From Pirellulaceae bacterium (GTDB taxonomy: Bacteria; Planctomycetota; Planctomycetia; Pirellulales; Pirellulaceae), in assembly GCA_026004775.1 (NCBI GenBank), contig BPJU01000004.1:1-64000 (forward strand): a stretch of DNA of 64,000 bases, given 5' to 3'. This document shows, one piece after another, positions 56,238 to 64,000 of this stretch (position 1 is the stretch's first letter; every line of letters begins with the position of its first letter). The position numbers and the translations under genes were made by a program. Under the pieces are notes generated by a model. The model ran no database searches, was not told the origin of the DNA, and saw only the letters and a list, made by a program, of their open reading frames with translations.

Positions 56238-57890
56238 CTAACTCGAGTCCAACCGATTCTCGTCCGAGCCTGCCCGCTCCTCGCGCTGGCTACGCAGCAA
56301 CGCGCGCCGCCGCCTCACCCAATCGTTAAACCCTAACAACTCCTTGGCGGTCCTCAGCGGATTGCGCACCCACGCCTCGCCCGTCCGTATCACATCCGCT
56401 ACGCGCAACCGCACCCGCCCGAGCACCCCACGCAACCTCTCCAACTCCGCCTGCCCATACCCCATGAGAAGCGCAACCACCCCCGCCAACTCGTCCGGAT
56501 TCTCCCTTGCCGCCAATAACCGCTCGACCCATTGTTGAACCTCTTCCTCCGTGCTCAAGCCGGGCAGTTGACAGGCTTGCCCCCACACCTGAAGCCAATG
56601 GGCCAAGTTCCGGCGCACTCGGTCTCGCAGATTCTCATCCAGCGGCTTTACCCGGAGCAATTCGTCCGTGATTTTCCAATGGCGACCCGGGCGGTGTATC
56701 TGCTCCTCTTCCACATCGGCGCCGGGCTTCACCAACCGCCAAATCCGCCATGTGGCACCCAACCACCGCGAAAGCGCTACCCATTCGACCGGGTCGACCG
56801 GCCCGATGCCCGATATCCCGTGCCACTGGTCGACGTCGGTTGCCGGCCAGCCCTCTGTCCGGCAATCCACCGGCCCCAACGCCAGCACTTCGCGTATTTC
56901 TTCCACATAGCCATCAATTTGTATTGGCTCAACAGCGCCGGCACTCGCCGCCTCATTTGCCTGCCGGCCTTGCCGGGACGCATTTTGCCTTGATGCATTT
57001 CGCCTGGACGGATTTTGCCTGGACGGACTGTGCCTGGACGGATTCTGCCGTGATGGATTCTGCGTACCATCCGGCACGTGCAGCCCGCCCGCAACCACTA
57101 ACCCCGATTCCAGCTCCACACCCGCCACCTGGATCCTGCCACCGTCCGGAGTCCGCAGCCCCGTGATCACCAATTCGTTGAGGTCCGTTACCACCTGGAG
57201 CAAGCTGTCGTCGTCTTCCAGGCCTTTCTCACGCATCAAACCCACATATCGGTCCCACAGCGAACCGCTGTGACACACCTCCGATATCGGGACCACACCA
57301 GTCGACACCAGCTCGATTTCTTGAATCAATGCCACCAGGATCGAATGCGACTCGGCATTGACCGGCACCGAGCCATATCGGTCCGACCAAAAGTGGCCGC
57401 TTACCTGGTCCTCCTGGTTGAAGAGGATCGCCACGCGTTGCTTGACCACTTGCTCGAAAAAGGGCAGCGACGCCAATTGCCCGCGCCAATACTCAATAAA
57501 CTCCACGTCCTGGCAAAGCACTTCCGGTGGCGGTGCATTACGCCTCCAGCGGATGCGGTGCTCCCTGCACCTCTTGGCAACCGACCTGGGAAAAGCATGC
57601 TTTACGCGAAGCAGTAGCTCCTCGGCCGACCAGCTCTTCGCCCACTCCGGATGCACGTGCAAATAGCTTACCCAGGCGTTGGGCAGCACAGCCGTCGAAT
57701 AGAGCTCCAACGCAAAGGCCGGATGATAGCGGCTACAAGTCTCTAGAAGAATCTTGCGCCTGTGGGAGAAATCCTTTCCCAGTATCCGATCCTTGCCCAG
57801 CAGGGCTTGCTGGCGAGAACACTCCGAGATGCACGCCACCCGCACAGGTTGGCCGTCGGGCAAGATCTCATATCGAGCAACTCGTCCCAT
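56238..57890 (-). CDS. degenerate REP-associated (Y1/HUH) transposase-like protein, paralogue
   Basis: 550 residues, a paralogue of the protein at 11823-13589. The N-terminal part follows the same family: CISECSRQQALLGKD, KDFSHRRKILLE, HPEWAKSWSAEELLLR, and NQEDQVSGHFWSDRY. The HUH position reads NAWV (residues 71-74), so both histidines are replaced at the same positions (72 and 74) as in the paralogue; the expected tyrosine position is I189. A linker with a 5-residue repeat of the type QNPSR follows, then a C-terminal helical domain starting LGPVDCR (about 340) that matches the paralogue closely (IGPVDPVEWVALSRWLGATW versus IGPIDEVEWAELVRWVGTTW). AGGAG lies upstream of the ATG. Probably a domesticated DNA-binding protein. 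Confidence 0.65.
   Translation of the reverse strand: MGRVARYEILPDGQPVRVACISECSRQQALLGKDRILGKDFSHRRKILLETCSRYHPAFALELYSTAVLPNAWVSYLHVHPEWAKSWSAEELLLRVKHAFPRSVAKRCREHRIRWRRNAPPPEVLCQDVEFIEYWRGQLASLPFFEQVVKQRVAILFNQEDQVSGHFWSDRYGSVPVNAESHSILVALIQEIELVSTGVVPISEVCHSGSLWDRYVGLMREKGLEDDDSLLQVVTDLNELVITGLRTPDGGRIQVAGVELESGLVVAGGLHVPDGTQNPSRQNPSRHSPSRQNPSRRNASRQNASRQGRQANEAASAGAVEPIQIDGYVEEIREVLALGPVDCRTEGWPATDVDQWHGISGIGPVDPVEWVALSRWLGATWRIWRLVKPGADVEEEQIHRPGRHWKITDELLRVKPLDENLRDRVRRNLAHWLQVWGQACQLPGLSTEEEVQQWVERLLAARENPDELAGVVALLMGYGQAELERLRGVLGRVRLRVADVIRTGEAWVRNPLRTAKELLGFNDWVRRRRALLRSQREERAGSDENRLDSS
56971..57062. repeat. 15-base coding tandem repeat in the linker of the transposase-like gene
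   Basis: About six copies of a 15-base unit related to GCCTGGACGGATTTT encode a pentapeptide repeat of the form (Q/R)-(N/H)-(P/A)-S-R. Copies differ by 1-4 bases, so they are still close to identical and may vary in number between strains. Confidence 0.7.
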
Positions 57891-58445
57891 CCGGACTCAC
57901 TCCTTACTTGGCGCGTAATCCTTGTCCCCTGCGGCGCGCTTTACGCCCGCACCGGCCGGCCGGATAGGAGTTTGCCCAACCAACCCTAGAAGTTTATCAA
58001 AACCCCGGCGAATCCGGACACCAAGTGGCCGATCTTTTTTTGCTCGAGCTACCGATCAAGCAAGCAGTGCGGTCTTGTCCGGTGCCAGAATCGGCGACGG
58101 AGACGGACGGTTGATTAAGGAGGGGCGGAAGAGTATGGCCACTCAGCCAACGGCTCGACAAACAGAACGGTCATGCGACGGCAGTCAAAGGCCTCCGCGA
58201 TTAGTCCGTCAGTTCAACCGGACCGTTTGCGTTCAACTTCAACAAAAACGGAGCTCGCTGCAGCATCTGGCTTGTCCCGTTGAACTTCCGAATGACTTGC
58301 TGATACTGCCGACATTTGTTGTCCGTTGAGCGAACGATATACATCTTTTGCATGGCTGCCCGCCCAGACTAGGTATCAACGGTTGGCTGACGGCAGCCAA
58401 ACCAATCCGACTCCGTTATTCCCAAATCATCAACGAGACGAAATA
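57891..58445. other. intergenic region, no confident gene
   Basis: 555 bases. One open stretch from ATG 58135 to 58329 (64 codons) follows AAGGAGG at 58116-58122, but the spacing of 12 bases is long and the product, a basic Gln/Arg-rich peptide, resembles nothing I know. No RNA gene or repeat is evident. Confidence 0.4.
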
Positions 58446-58940
58446 CTAGCTATCCGCCGCATAAAGTTCGGCGTATTCGAGAATCCACGTGTCGATGCGT
58501 TTTTGGAACTGGTCGGCTGAGGCGTTTTCGATCGGCATGTGGTAGCGCCGTTCCAGCAGTTCGCGATTGCGCACCGTTCCCTTAGCTCTGAGATCCACCA
58601 CGTGGTATGCCGAAAATGGTGCCACTGTGATCTCCAGTCGGCTGTAAAGATTCTCGCCCCGGCCCTTGGCGTGCGGGGCAAGTCGCAAGTCATCGCGATA
58701 GCAGGCCGCCCCCCAACCACGCTCGCCAAACACCGGCTCGTACAGAAAACCGGGTACCTGGTGCGCAAACTTTTCGAGCGCCTGCTCGATATGCTCGGAC
58801 AATTCCAGCCGCATTTCGGTATGACGCCGCCGCAGCTCTTCCTCGGTCCATTGCTTTTGCTCGTGTTGGGCCTTGTTGGCGAGCCCTCGCTGGCGGCCGC
58901 GCCGCAGTGCTTCCTGAAGTCGATCTTCAAAGTCTTTCAT
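58446..58940 (-). CDS. conserved hypothetical soluble protein
   Basis: 164 residues, no membrane segment or signal peptide. The first 55 are a highly charged helix (MKDFEDRLQEALRRGRQRG and onward, possibly a coiled coil), followed by a compact alpha/beta part with VPGFLYEPVFGERGWGAACYRDDL, YSRLEITVAPFSAYHVVDLRAKGTVRNRELLERRY and a C-terminal helix. The regular mix of charged and hydrophobic residues, and good codon structure, indicate a real protein. I do not recognise a function. It probably belongs to a family confined to planctomycetes. Confidence 0.7.
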   Translation of the reverse strand: MKDFEDRLQEALRRGRQRGLANKAQHEQKQWTEEELRRRHTEMRLELSEHIEQALEKFAHQVPGFLYEPVFGERGWGAACYRDDLRLAPHAKGRGENLYSRLEITVAPFSAYHVVDLRAKGTVRNRELLERRYHMPIENASADQFQKRIDTWILEYAELYAADS

Positions 58941-59179
58941 GGCCTTCGATCCGCCTCAGTGTCCGGCAAGTGCCGACGTTTGCCAACGGAAGTTTCCTAC
59001 AGCTATTACAAGACTCCTACTTCATTGTAACCGCTCGGACCACCGCACAATGGGGTGTTTGTGATTTGCCACGGTGTGAAGATATCCCTGTGGCAGCCGA
59101 CCGGCAATCGTTTTTGTAACGCGGACAACACGCAGCTACGGTGGTCGTCGGGAGGAAAGCGGGCGGGATTGTGGCGAAG

Positions 59180-62100
59180 TCACGGTTGTGCGTGTCGCTG
59201 TTTGTAGAACTCCAGAAGCTCAGCAAAGGAGCGGAGCGGTTCCCGGCCTTCTTGCTTGGCTTGGTTCAGCACGACCGCGGTGGCCGAGGCGGGCCGGCCA
59301 CGCCGCGCCGGCTTTACCGAGTCAGCCGGCCGGACAGAGTCGCGGGTGTGAGACTCGCGAGGCTTGCCTGAGTAGGCAGCAGCGCTCTTTTGATCCTGAG
59401 CTTCTTGAGATTCGACCGTCTGCGCCGCGGTTCGCGTCGGCCGGCACGGCTGCGCCGCTCCAGAAGGCTGAGCGGTTTCAACCGCGGCCGGCCGCTCCGG
59501 TGTTGGGGAAGCGGCCTCTTTCTGCGGCCTACTTCCGGTACCACCCGACCGGCGTTGCGCGGGTTTCTCCCGGGTTGCCGTACCCGGTGCAATGGCAGTC
59601 AGCGACACATGGCGGCGGTCTCGATCCACTTCGACCACCCATACTTTCAATATGTCGCCGACGCCTACTACTTCATGAGGATCTCGGATGAACCGATCGG
59701 CCAGGCGGCTGATGTGGACCAGCCCGCAATCGACAAGTCCGATATCAACAAAGGCTCCGAAGTCCACCACATTCAGCACCGTGCCGGTCAGTTCCATGCC
59801 GGGTTTCAGGTCGTCGAGTTTCAAGATGCCACGGCGGAAGATGGGCGGTGGCAAATCTTCGCGAGGGTCTCGAGGCGGCGAGCTGAGCGCGGCCAAGATG
59901 TCGCGAACCAGATGCTCGCCGGCCCCCAATTCCGCAGCCAGTTGTCGGGGATCGACCCGGCCGATGCGCTCAGCCAATTCGGCTCGCAAATTGGTCCGTG
60001 GTGGACCATTACCGGTGCCGGTCGCCTTCGCGCGGTCAATTCCCGACTGCCGATCCGGCGAACCCGTATCGTCTTGGCGGGCCGCTGATCGATCGTTTGT
60101 CTCAGCATGGATGCCGGACGGCTCGGGAATGCTGGACGCTGCGGAGCTTGCCGGCCGAAGCCACTCGACCGATGCACCCAACCGCTCCAGAATCCGCTCA
60201 GCCAGGTGGTAACTTTCCGGGTGGATCCATGTCGTATCCAGCGGATTGGTACCGCCATGAACCCGCAGAAACCCGGCCGCTTGTATGAACGTCGCCTCAC
60301 CGAGCCCTGGCACGTTCTTCAGTTCTTCGCGCGAGCGGAACGGGCCGTGCTGCGAGCGGTATTCGACGATGCGGCGAGCGGTTAGCTGGTTCAGCCCCGA
60401 CACGTACCGCAACAAAGCCACGCTGGCCGTATTGACATCCACACCCACATAGTTGACGCACGACTCGACCACCTCGTCCAGCGACGCATACAAGTGTTTG
60501 GCTTTGATATCGTGCTGGTAAAGTCCTACACCCAGGTTAGCCGGGTGGATCTTTACCAATTCCGAGAGGGGATCGAGCAAGCGGCGGCCGATGGAAATGG
60601 CGCTACGAAGCTGGGGATCGTATTCGGGCAACTCTTCGCGGCCGAGCGGGCTGGTCGAATAGACACTGGCTCCCGCTTCGTTGACAATCACGTACGCCAC
60701 ATCCAAGTCGCGAAGCTCTTGTTCCAGCGTTTCGGCCACGAATTGTTCGGTTTGCCGGGAAGCGGCACCGTTGCCGATGGCGATTACGGAGATGCCGTGT
60801 GACCGGACTAGTTGGCTCAACCGCCGGCGTGCCTCATGCCGCTTCTCTTCACCACCTATCAGATGGACCAGGTCGTGGCCCAAGACATTGCCACACTCGT
60901 CCAGCGCCACGATCTTGCAGCCGCTTCGGAATCCAGGATCGATAGCCGCTACCCGCCGGCCTCGCACCGGCGGTTGGAGCAGGAGTTTACGGAGGTTGCG
61001 GGCGAAGACTTCCACGGCGTGTTGTTCGGCGCGTTCGGTCAGTTCGCGGCGAATCTCCCTCTCCAAAGCGGGCAAAATCAACCGCTGTAACGCGTCACGC
61101 AACGCGGCCAACAACAGGTCACGGAACGGATGCTCCGGCGGCACCGCCACCCGTTGGGCGACCTGCCAGACACGCTCGAATTCCACCTCGATCTTCACAC
61201 GCAGTATCCGGGCCCGTTCGCCCCGATTGATCGCCAAGATCCGATGGGGCGGCATACGCCGCAACGGTTCGCAAAAGTCGAAATAATCTTTGAAAGCAGC
61301 CTGCAATTTGCGGCGTTTGGCTTCTTTGCGCTGTTCGCGCTGTTGGCGGCGAGCGGTTTTCGAAGCATCTGCATTCGCCACCGTTTCCGGCCATGGGGGC
61401 GAGGCTTCCCCCGCACCGGGCGCCGTTTCGCCGGACACTTCGGTGACGGGAGCCGCTTCGCCGCCGGTGTTCGGGTCGCCACCGGCCTTCAGGTCGGACG
61501 GCGGGCCCGTCGTGTCACCAGCAGGTGAGCCCGCTTGGCTGTGCGAATTTTCTCTGGCAACCACCGCTTCCTGAGCTTTGGGGCTTTCTGCCCGTTGCGA
61601 CACCAACACACCGTGCTTCCAAAGCGTTCGCCGCAACGTTCGCCGCAACTCGGCTGACTCACTGAACCGCTCAGCCATCAAATGCCGCACACCCTGAAGC
61701 ACGTCGGCTGCCGATTTCAAGCCTTTGTCCGGATGCACATAAGGAGCCGCCAGTTGCTCGAGCTCTTCGGTCTTCTCCGTAGACGACCAGATCTTTTCGA
61801 ATAGAGGCACCAAGCCGCGCTGGCGAGCCAATATAGCCAATGTCTGTTTGCGCGGCTTGTAGGGCAGATAAAGATCTTCCAGTTGCTTGAGCGATTCGGC
61901 GGCCAGTATCGCCGACTGAAGCTCGGGAGTCAGCTTCCCTTGAGCCTGGAGTGACTTGAGAATCGTCTGCTTGCGCTCGGCCACCGCGCGCAGTCGGACA
62001 GCCAGACGCGCTACGGCACGGATCTGCTCCTCGTCCAACCCGCCAGTCTGGTCCTTGCGGTAGCGAGTGATAAATGGGATGGTGTTGCCGTCGTCCAACA

Positions 62101-62185
62101 GGTCCAAGGTTCGTTGGACTTGTTCCGTTCCCAAGCGCAACTGCCGTGCCAGTTGAACCGGATCGATCTGAACGACGCTGTTCAT
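59180..62185 (-). CDS. tex: RNA-binding transcription accessory protein Tex, with two insertions and a long tail
   Basis: 1001 residues; typical Tex proteins are about 720-780. The N-terminal Tex domain is normal (RTLDLLDDGNTIPFITRYRKDQTGGL, LEDLYLPYKPRKQTLAILARQRGL). The YqgF/RNase-H-like part is near residues 420-500 (AAIDPGFRSGCKIVALDECG), the helix-hairpin-helix region near 545-680 (HPANLGVGLYQHDI, ELKNVPGLGEATFIQAAGFLRV), and the S1 domain near 790-870 (TGTVLNVVDFGAFVDIGLVDCGLVHISRL). Low-complexity insertions lie at about 200-290 and 690-750, and a Pro/Ala/Arg-rich tail after 870 ends in LRSFAELLEFYKQRHAQP. Tex binds structured RNA and acts in transcription and stress responses. Confidence 0.93.
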   Translation of the reverse strand: MNSVVQIDPVQLARQLRLGTEQVQRTLDLLDDGNTIPFITRYRKDQTGGLDEEQIRAVARLAVRLRAVAERKQTILKSLQAQGKLTPELQSAILAAESLKQLEDLYLPYKPRKQTLAILARQRGLVPLFEKIWSSTEKTEELEQLAAPYVHPDKGLKSAADVLQGVRHLMAERFSESAELRRTLRRTLWKHGVLVSQRAESPKAQEAVVARENSHSQAGSPAGDTTGPPSDLKAGGDPNTGGEAAPVTEVSGETAPGAGEASPPWPETVANADASKTARRQQREQRKEAKRRKLQAAFKDYFDFCEPLRRMPPHRILAINRGERARILRVKIEVEFERVWQVAQRVAVPPEHPFRDLLLAALRDALQRLILPALEREIRRELTERAEQHAVEVFARNLRKLLLQPPVRGRRVAAIDPGFRSGCKIVALDECGNVLGHDLVHLIGGEEKRHEARRRLSQLVRSHGISVIAIGNGAASRQTEQFVAETLEQELRDLDVAYVIVNEAGASVYSTSPLGREELPEYDPQLRSAISIGRRLLDPLSELVKIHPANLGVGLYQHDIKAKHLYASLDEVVESCVNYVGVDVNTASVALLRYVSGLNQLTARRIVEYRSQHGPFRSREELKNVPGLGEATFIQAAGFLRVHGGTNPLDTTWIHPESYHLAERILERLGASVEWLRPASSAASSIPEPSGIHAETNDRSAARQDDTGSPDRQSGIDRAKATGTGNGPPRTNLRAELAERIGRVDPRQLAAELGAGEHLVRDILAALSSPPRDPREDLPPPIFRRGILKLDDLKPGMELTGTVLNVVDFGAFVDIGLVDCGLVHISRLADRFIRDPHEVVGVGDILKVWVVEVDRDRRHVSLTAIAPGTATREKPAQRRSGGTGSRPQKEAASPTPERPAAVETAQPSGAAQPCRPTRTAAQTVESQEAQDQKSAAAYSGKPRESHTRDSVRPADSVKPARRGRPASATAVVLNQAKQEGREPLRSFAELLEFYKQRHAQP

Positions 62186-62363
62186 AAGAAATATTTCCGC
62201 GCGTCCGTTCGCACCGGGATCACAGACCGCTTTGCCCTCACGTGATTCGTTAACATGTTTCCGGCTGGACGCATCATGCCGCGCATGCGAGAAACTGTCA
62301 AGCAGTTCTTCGCCACACCGCGCGCCACCAGCCGCGGTACATCGTAGTCAGTTAACCTTCAGT

Positions 62364-62426
62364 GCCTCTCCGAAAACCGATTCGTGCACTGTCAAAGACC
62401 GGATCAAGAGAGGTTTTCGGACAGGC
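62364..62426 (-). repeat. 63-base palindromic repeat, copy 2
   Basis: Arms GCCTCTCCGAAAACCG and GGTTTTCGGACAGGC surround a loop. On the minus strand it begins 2 bases after the stop of the LOG-family gene. Reverse-complemented it aligns along its length with the repeat at 55411-55474, so the two have the same orientation relative to their upstream genes. Confidence 0.7.
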
Positions 62427-62428
62427 AG

Positions 62429-63532
62429 TCAATCCACCGGCGACACCTCTCCCGCATTCAACGAATCGATCAAACGCCGCAGTTTCCCCATGCTGTGCCG
62501 ATCAAAGGAAAATACCAGTCTCGGCAAATGGCTCAGCTCCGGCTCGTCCATCTCCGCAGGAAGGGGTCCCGTCAGCTCAAAGCGCCCATCCACCAAAATG
62601 TCGGCAAACTCGCGGTTGATGGCATCCAGCAGGCCGGGAGAGATCGTGGTGGTGAGTCGAAAAACCAGCTTCTCTCGCACGTAGCGCATGCTGTGGTAGA
62701 CGCGATAGAACCCGACGATCTCCGCGACCGCCTCTTCGTAACGGTCCGTGATGCGATAGAGATAACGATCCTCAGGGCTGATCATTCCGCGGGCCAGCAC
62801 ATGTTCGCGGAAGAACGTGTCGAGCGCTTGCCAGTAGCGTCCACCCGGGGCATCCAGCAGCACCAAAGGTACCATGTCGCGTTTGCCTGTTTGCAGGAGC
62901 GTCAGCACTTCCAGAGCTTCATCCAAAGTACCAAAGCCGCCCGGCAGACAGACCACCGCGTCGCATTCTTTGACGAACATCAACTTCCGCGTAAAAAAGT
63001 ACTTCATGTGAACCAGCTTCGGGTCACCGGCTATCACCGGATTGGCCGCCTGCTCGAAGGGCAGCAGGATATTGAGTCCCATCGATTTTTCGCGTCCTGC
63101 TCCCCGATGGCCCGCTTCCATAATCCCACTGGCAGCCCCGGTAACCACCAACCAGTCCAATTCGGCCATTGCCCGCCCCAGGGCCATCGCCTGCTGGTAT
63201 GCCGGTTCGTCAGGCTGCGTGCGGGCCGACCCGAAGATGCTCACTTTCCGTATCGCCCGATACGGAGCAAACACTTTGAAGGCGTAGCGCAGCTCGCGGA
63301 GTGCCCGACTTACGATTTTCAAGTCACCCCGCGACGAGCGATCTGCGGCGAACTTGTCGACTGCCTCTTTTATTGTTTGTATAAGATCGTCGATCTGGTG
63401 CGTCTCGTCCGGCAACGGTTCGAACTTCCTGGACGTAGCACGCCCCAGGGACCGGCTTACCTCTGGAACGTTGCTCGGGGCATTCACAATCGATCTCTCC
63501 GTCTCCTCGAAAACGAGCCAATAGCCACCCAT
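62429..63532 (-). CDS. LOG-family (lysine-decarboxylase-like) nucleotide phosphoribohydrolase
   Basis: 367 residues. The LOG fold is seen from VSIFGSARTQPDEPAYQQAM, through the nucleotide-binding loop VVTGAASGIMEAGHRGAG, to the catalytic PGGFGTLDE motif in CDAVVCLPGGFGTLDEALEVLT. LOG proteins cleave nucleoside monophosphates or make cytokinin-type bases; the bacterial role is often nucleotide salvage. About 85 residues precede the LOG core, and a C-terminal extension of about 95 follows; neither is typical of the short LOG proteins, though both occur in longer relatives. Start at ATG 63532; a GTG at 63487 with GGAGAG is an alternative. A palindromic repeat follows the stop by 2 bases. Confidence 0.9.
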   Translation of the reverse strand: MGGYWLVFEETERSIVNAPSNVPEVSRSLGRATSRKFEPLPDETHQIDDLIQTIKEAVDKFAADRSSRGDLKIVSRALRELRYAFKVFAPYRAIRKVSIFGSARTQPDEPAYQQAMALGRAMAELDWLVVTGAASGIMEAGHRGAGREKSMGLNILLPFEQAANPVIAGDPKLVHMKYFFTRKLMFVKECDAVVCLPGGFGTLDEALEVLTLLQTGKRDMVPLVLLDAPGGRYWQALDTFFREHVLARGMISPEDRYLYRITDRYEEAVAEIVGFYRVYHSMRYVREKLVFRLTTTISPGLLDAINREFADILVDGRFELTGPLPAEMDEPELSHLPRLVFSFDRHSMGKLRRLIDSLNAGEVSPVD

Positions 63533-63655
63533 CCACAGCCTTTCTGGAGGCCAGCACGCCGTACCGCAACGAGTGGTGGGTCCGGCACCTATTTATTCTA
63601 ATTGGCACCCGGCCTGACCAGGTGAGTGGTGGCCGGAAGGAAGGCCGGTCCGATG

Positions 63656-63684
63656 AAAAAAAGCCCGGCACAGGAGGGCCGGGC
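63656..63684 (-). terminator. intrinsic terminator of the small downstream gene
   Basis: On the minus strand a GC-rich hairpin (arms GCCCGGC and GCCGGGC, 8-base loop, 63663-63684) is followed by seven T (63656-63662). It lies about 35 bases after the stop of the gene at 63719-63964, so that gene is probably a single transcription unit. Confidence 0.85.
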
Positions 63685-63718
63685 CGGAAGGACGTTCAAA
63701 CCGCAACCGGATGGTCGC

Positions 63719-63964
63719 TCACGCCGTCGGGCGGCGAAAGTCCCGATACGCCATCAACACTTCATAAAGATCAGTGGATATCGTCAGCCGATCGTCGTCG
63801 AAATCGCGCAGCCAACTGCGGCGATACCGAATCGCGTCGGCCAGCACTGGCAGAATCTCTCCCCAACGGAGCTCTACCGTGTGACGATGCTCCGACTGGT
63901 CCGACCCGTGACTATCCAGCTCCGTTTCCGGACCATAATACACCCGCAATCGCGATGGCCCCAT
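63719..63964 (-). CDS. small conserved hypothetical protein
   Basis: 81 residues. RVYYGPETELDSHG, VELRWGEILPVLADAIRYRRSWLRDFDDDRLTIS and LYEVLMAYRDFRRP give a compact, mostly helical, hydrophilic protein with no signal or membrane segment. The ATG at 63964 has GGGAGGGAG about 9 bases upstream, and a clear intrinsic terminator follows, so it is a genuine monocistronic gene. I do not recognise a function; the sequence style is of small planctomycete-conserved proteins. Confidence 0.75.
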   Translation of the reverse strand: MGPSRLRVYYGPETELDSHGSDQSEHRHTVELRWGEILPVLADAIRYRRSWLRDFDDDRLTISTDLYEVLMAYRDFRRPTA

Positions 63965-64000
63965 GCAGAAAACTCCCTCCCTGTAAGACACAGCTCTTCC

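Noticed and set aside
58135-58329. Possible 64-codon small gene after AAGGAGG
   Set aside because: The spacing of 12 bases is too long and the peptide is basic and featureless; mentioned only in the intergenic note.
62384-63601. Long plus-strand frame opposite the LOG-family gene
   Set aside because: The minus strand carries the PGGFGTLDE motif and complete fold; the plus frame has no features.

Overview
The window reads as chromosome of a GC-rich planctomycete, most likely of the Pirellulales type. The marker families are typical of that phylum: two arylsulfatases, a paired DUF1592-type cytochrome and DUF1552 Tat protein, a beta-propeller/HEAT/cytochrome c protein with a CxxCH motif near its C terminus, a ThuA-domain secreted protein, a CehA-like PHP metallohydrolase, and an orphan formyltransferase of the tetrahydromethanopterin C1 pathway. 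The genus cannot be fixed from the sequence alone. No rRNA, tRNA, CRISPR array or prophage was found.

Layout. 0-10 kb holds housekeeping genes: ScpB with an extreme acidic tail, a CcsA/HemX-like membrane protein overlapping hemA and followed by msrA, a sigma-54 activator, a secreted HEAT-repeat protein, and argH. 10.4-13.6 kb is an accessory island: a 1.4 kb gene-free stretch with REP-like palindromes and a 165-170 bp direct duplication, followed by a gene for a degenerate REP-associated (Y1/HUH) transposase-like protein. 13.9-27.2 kb has a TPR-redoxin protein overlapping a SpoU methyltransferase, a D-threonine-aldolase-family enzyme, the propeller/cytochrome protein overlapping an M50 protease, a DMT transporter, a frameshifted FAD oxidoreductase, a frameshifted hypothetical, an S1-domain protein and csrA. 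27.5-43.7 kb mixes secreted catabolic proteins (PQQ propeller, ThuA, sulfatases, PHP hydrolase) with aguB-like amidase, bioD, a PflX-like radical SAM protein, mtaB, clpS, an M20 dipeptidase, serS and the formyltransferase. 44-49.9 kb is one minus-strand operon for an envelope ABC exporter (adaptor, ATPase, two FtsX-type permeases) ending in a TauE/SafE-type permease. 50-55.4 kb carries a glycerophosphodiesterase and, divergently, the DUF1592/DUF1552 pair. 55.4-57.9 kb is a second accessory island with a paralogue of the degenerate transposase-like protein and its own palindromes. The end holds a large Tex protein, a LOG-family protein and a small gene with a clear terminator.

The most unusual content is the pair of transposase-like paralogues at 11823-13589 and 56238-57890. 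Both keep the overall fold signature of the Y1 (REP-associated) family, but both have lost the two histidines of the HUH motif at the same two positions and the position expected for the catalytic tyrosine. Both carry the same extra C-terminal domain, and each lies next to a different set of palindromic repeats. They look like domesticated, non-catalytic DNA-binding derivatives rather than decaying genes. Other points worth checking are a strong in-frame internal start inside scpB that would yield a free acidic protein, two single-base frameshifts in neighbouring genes, and a 63-64 bp palindromic repeat found just after two unrelated stop codons in the same transcriptional orientation.
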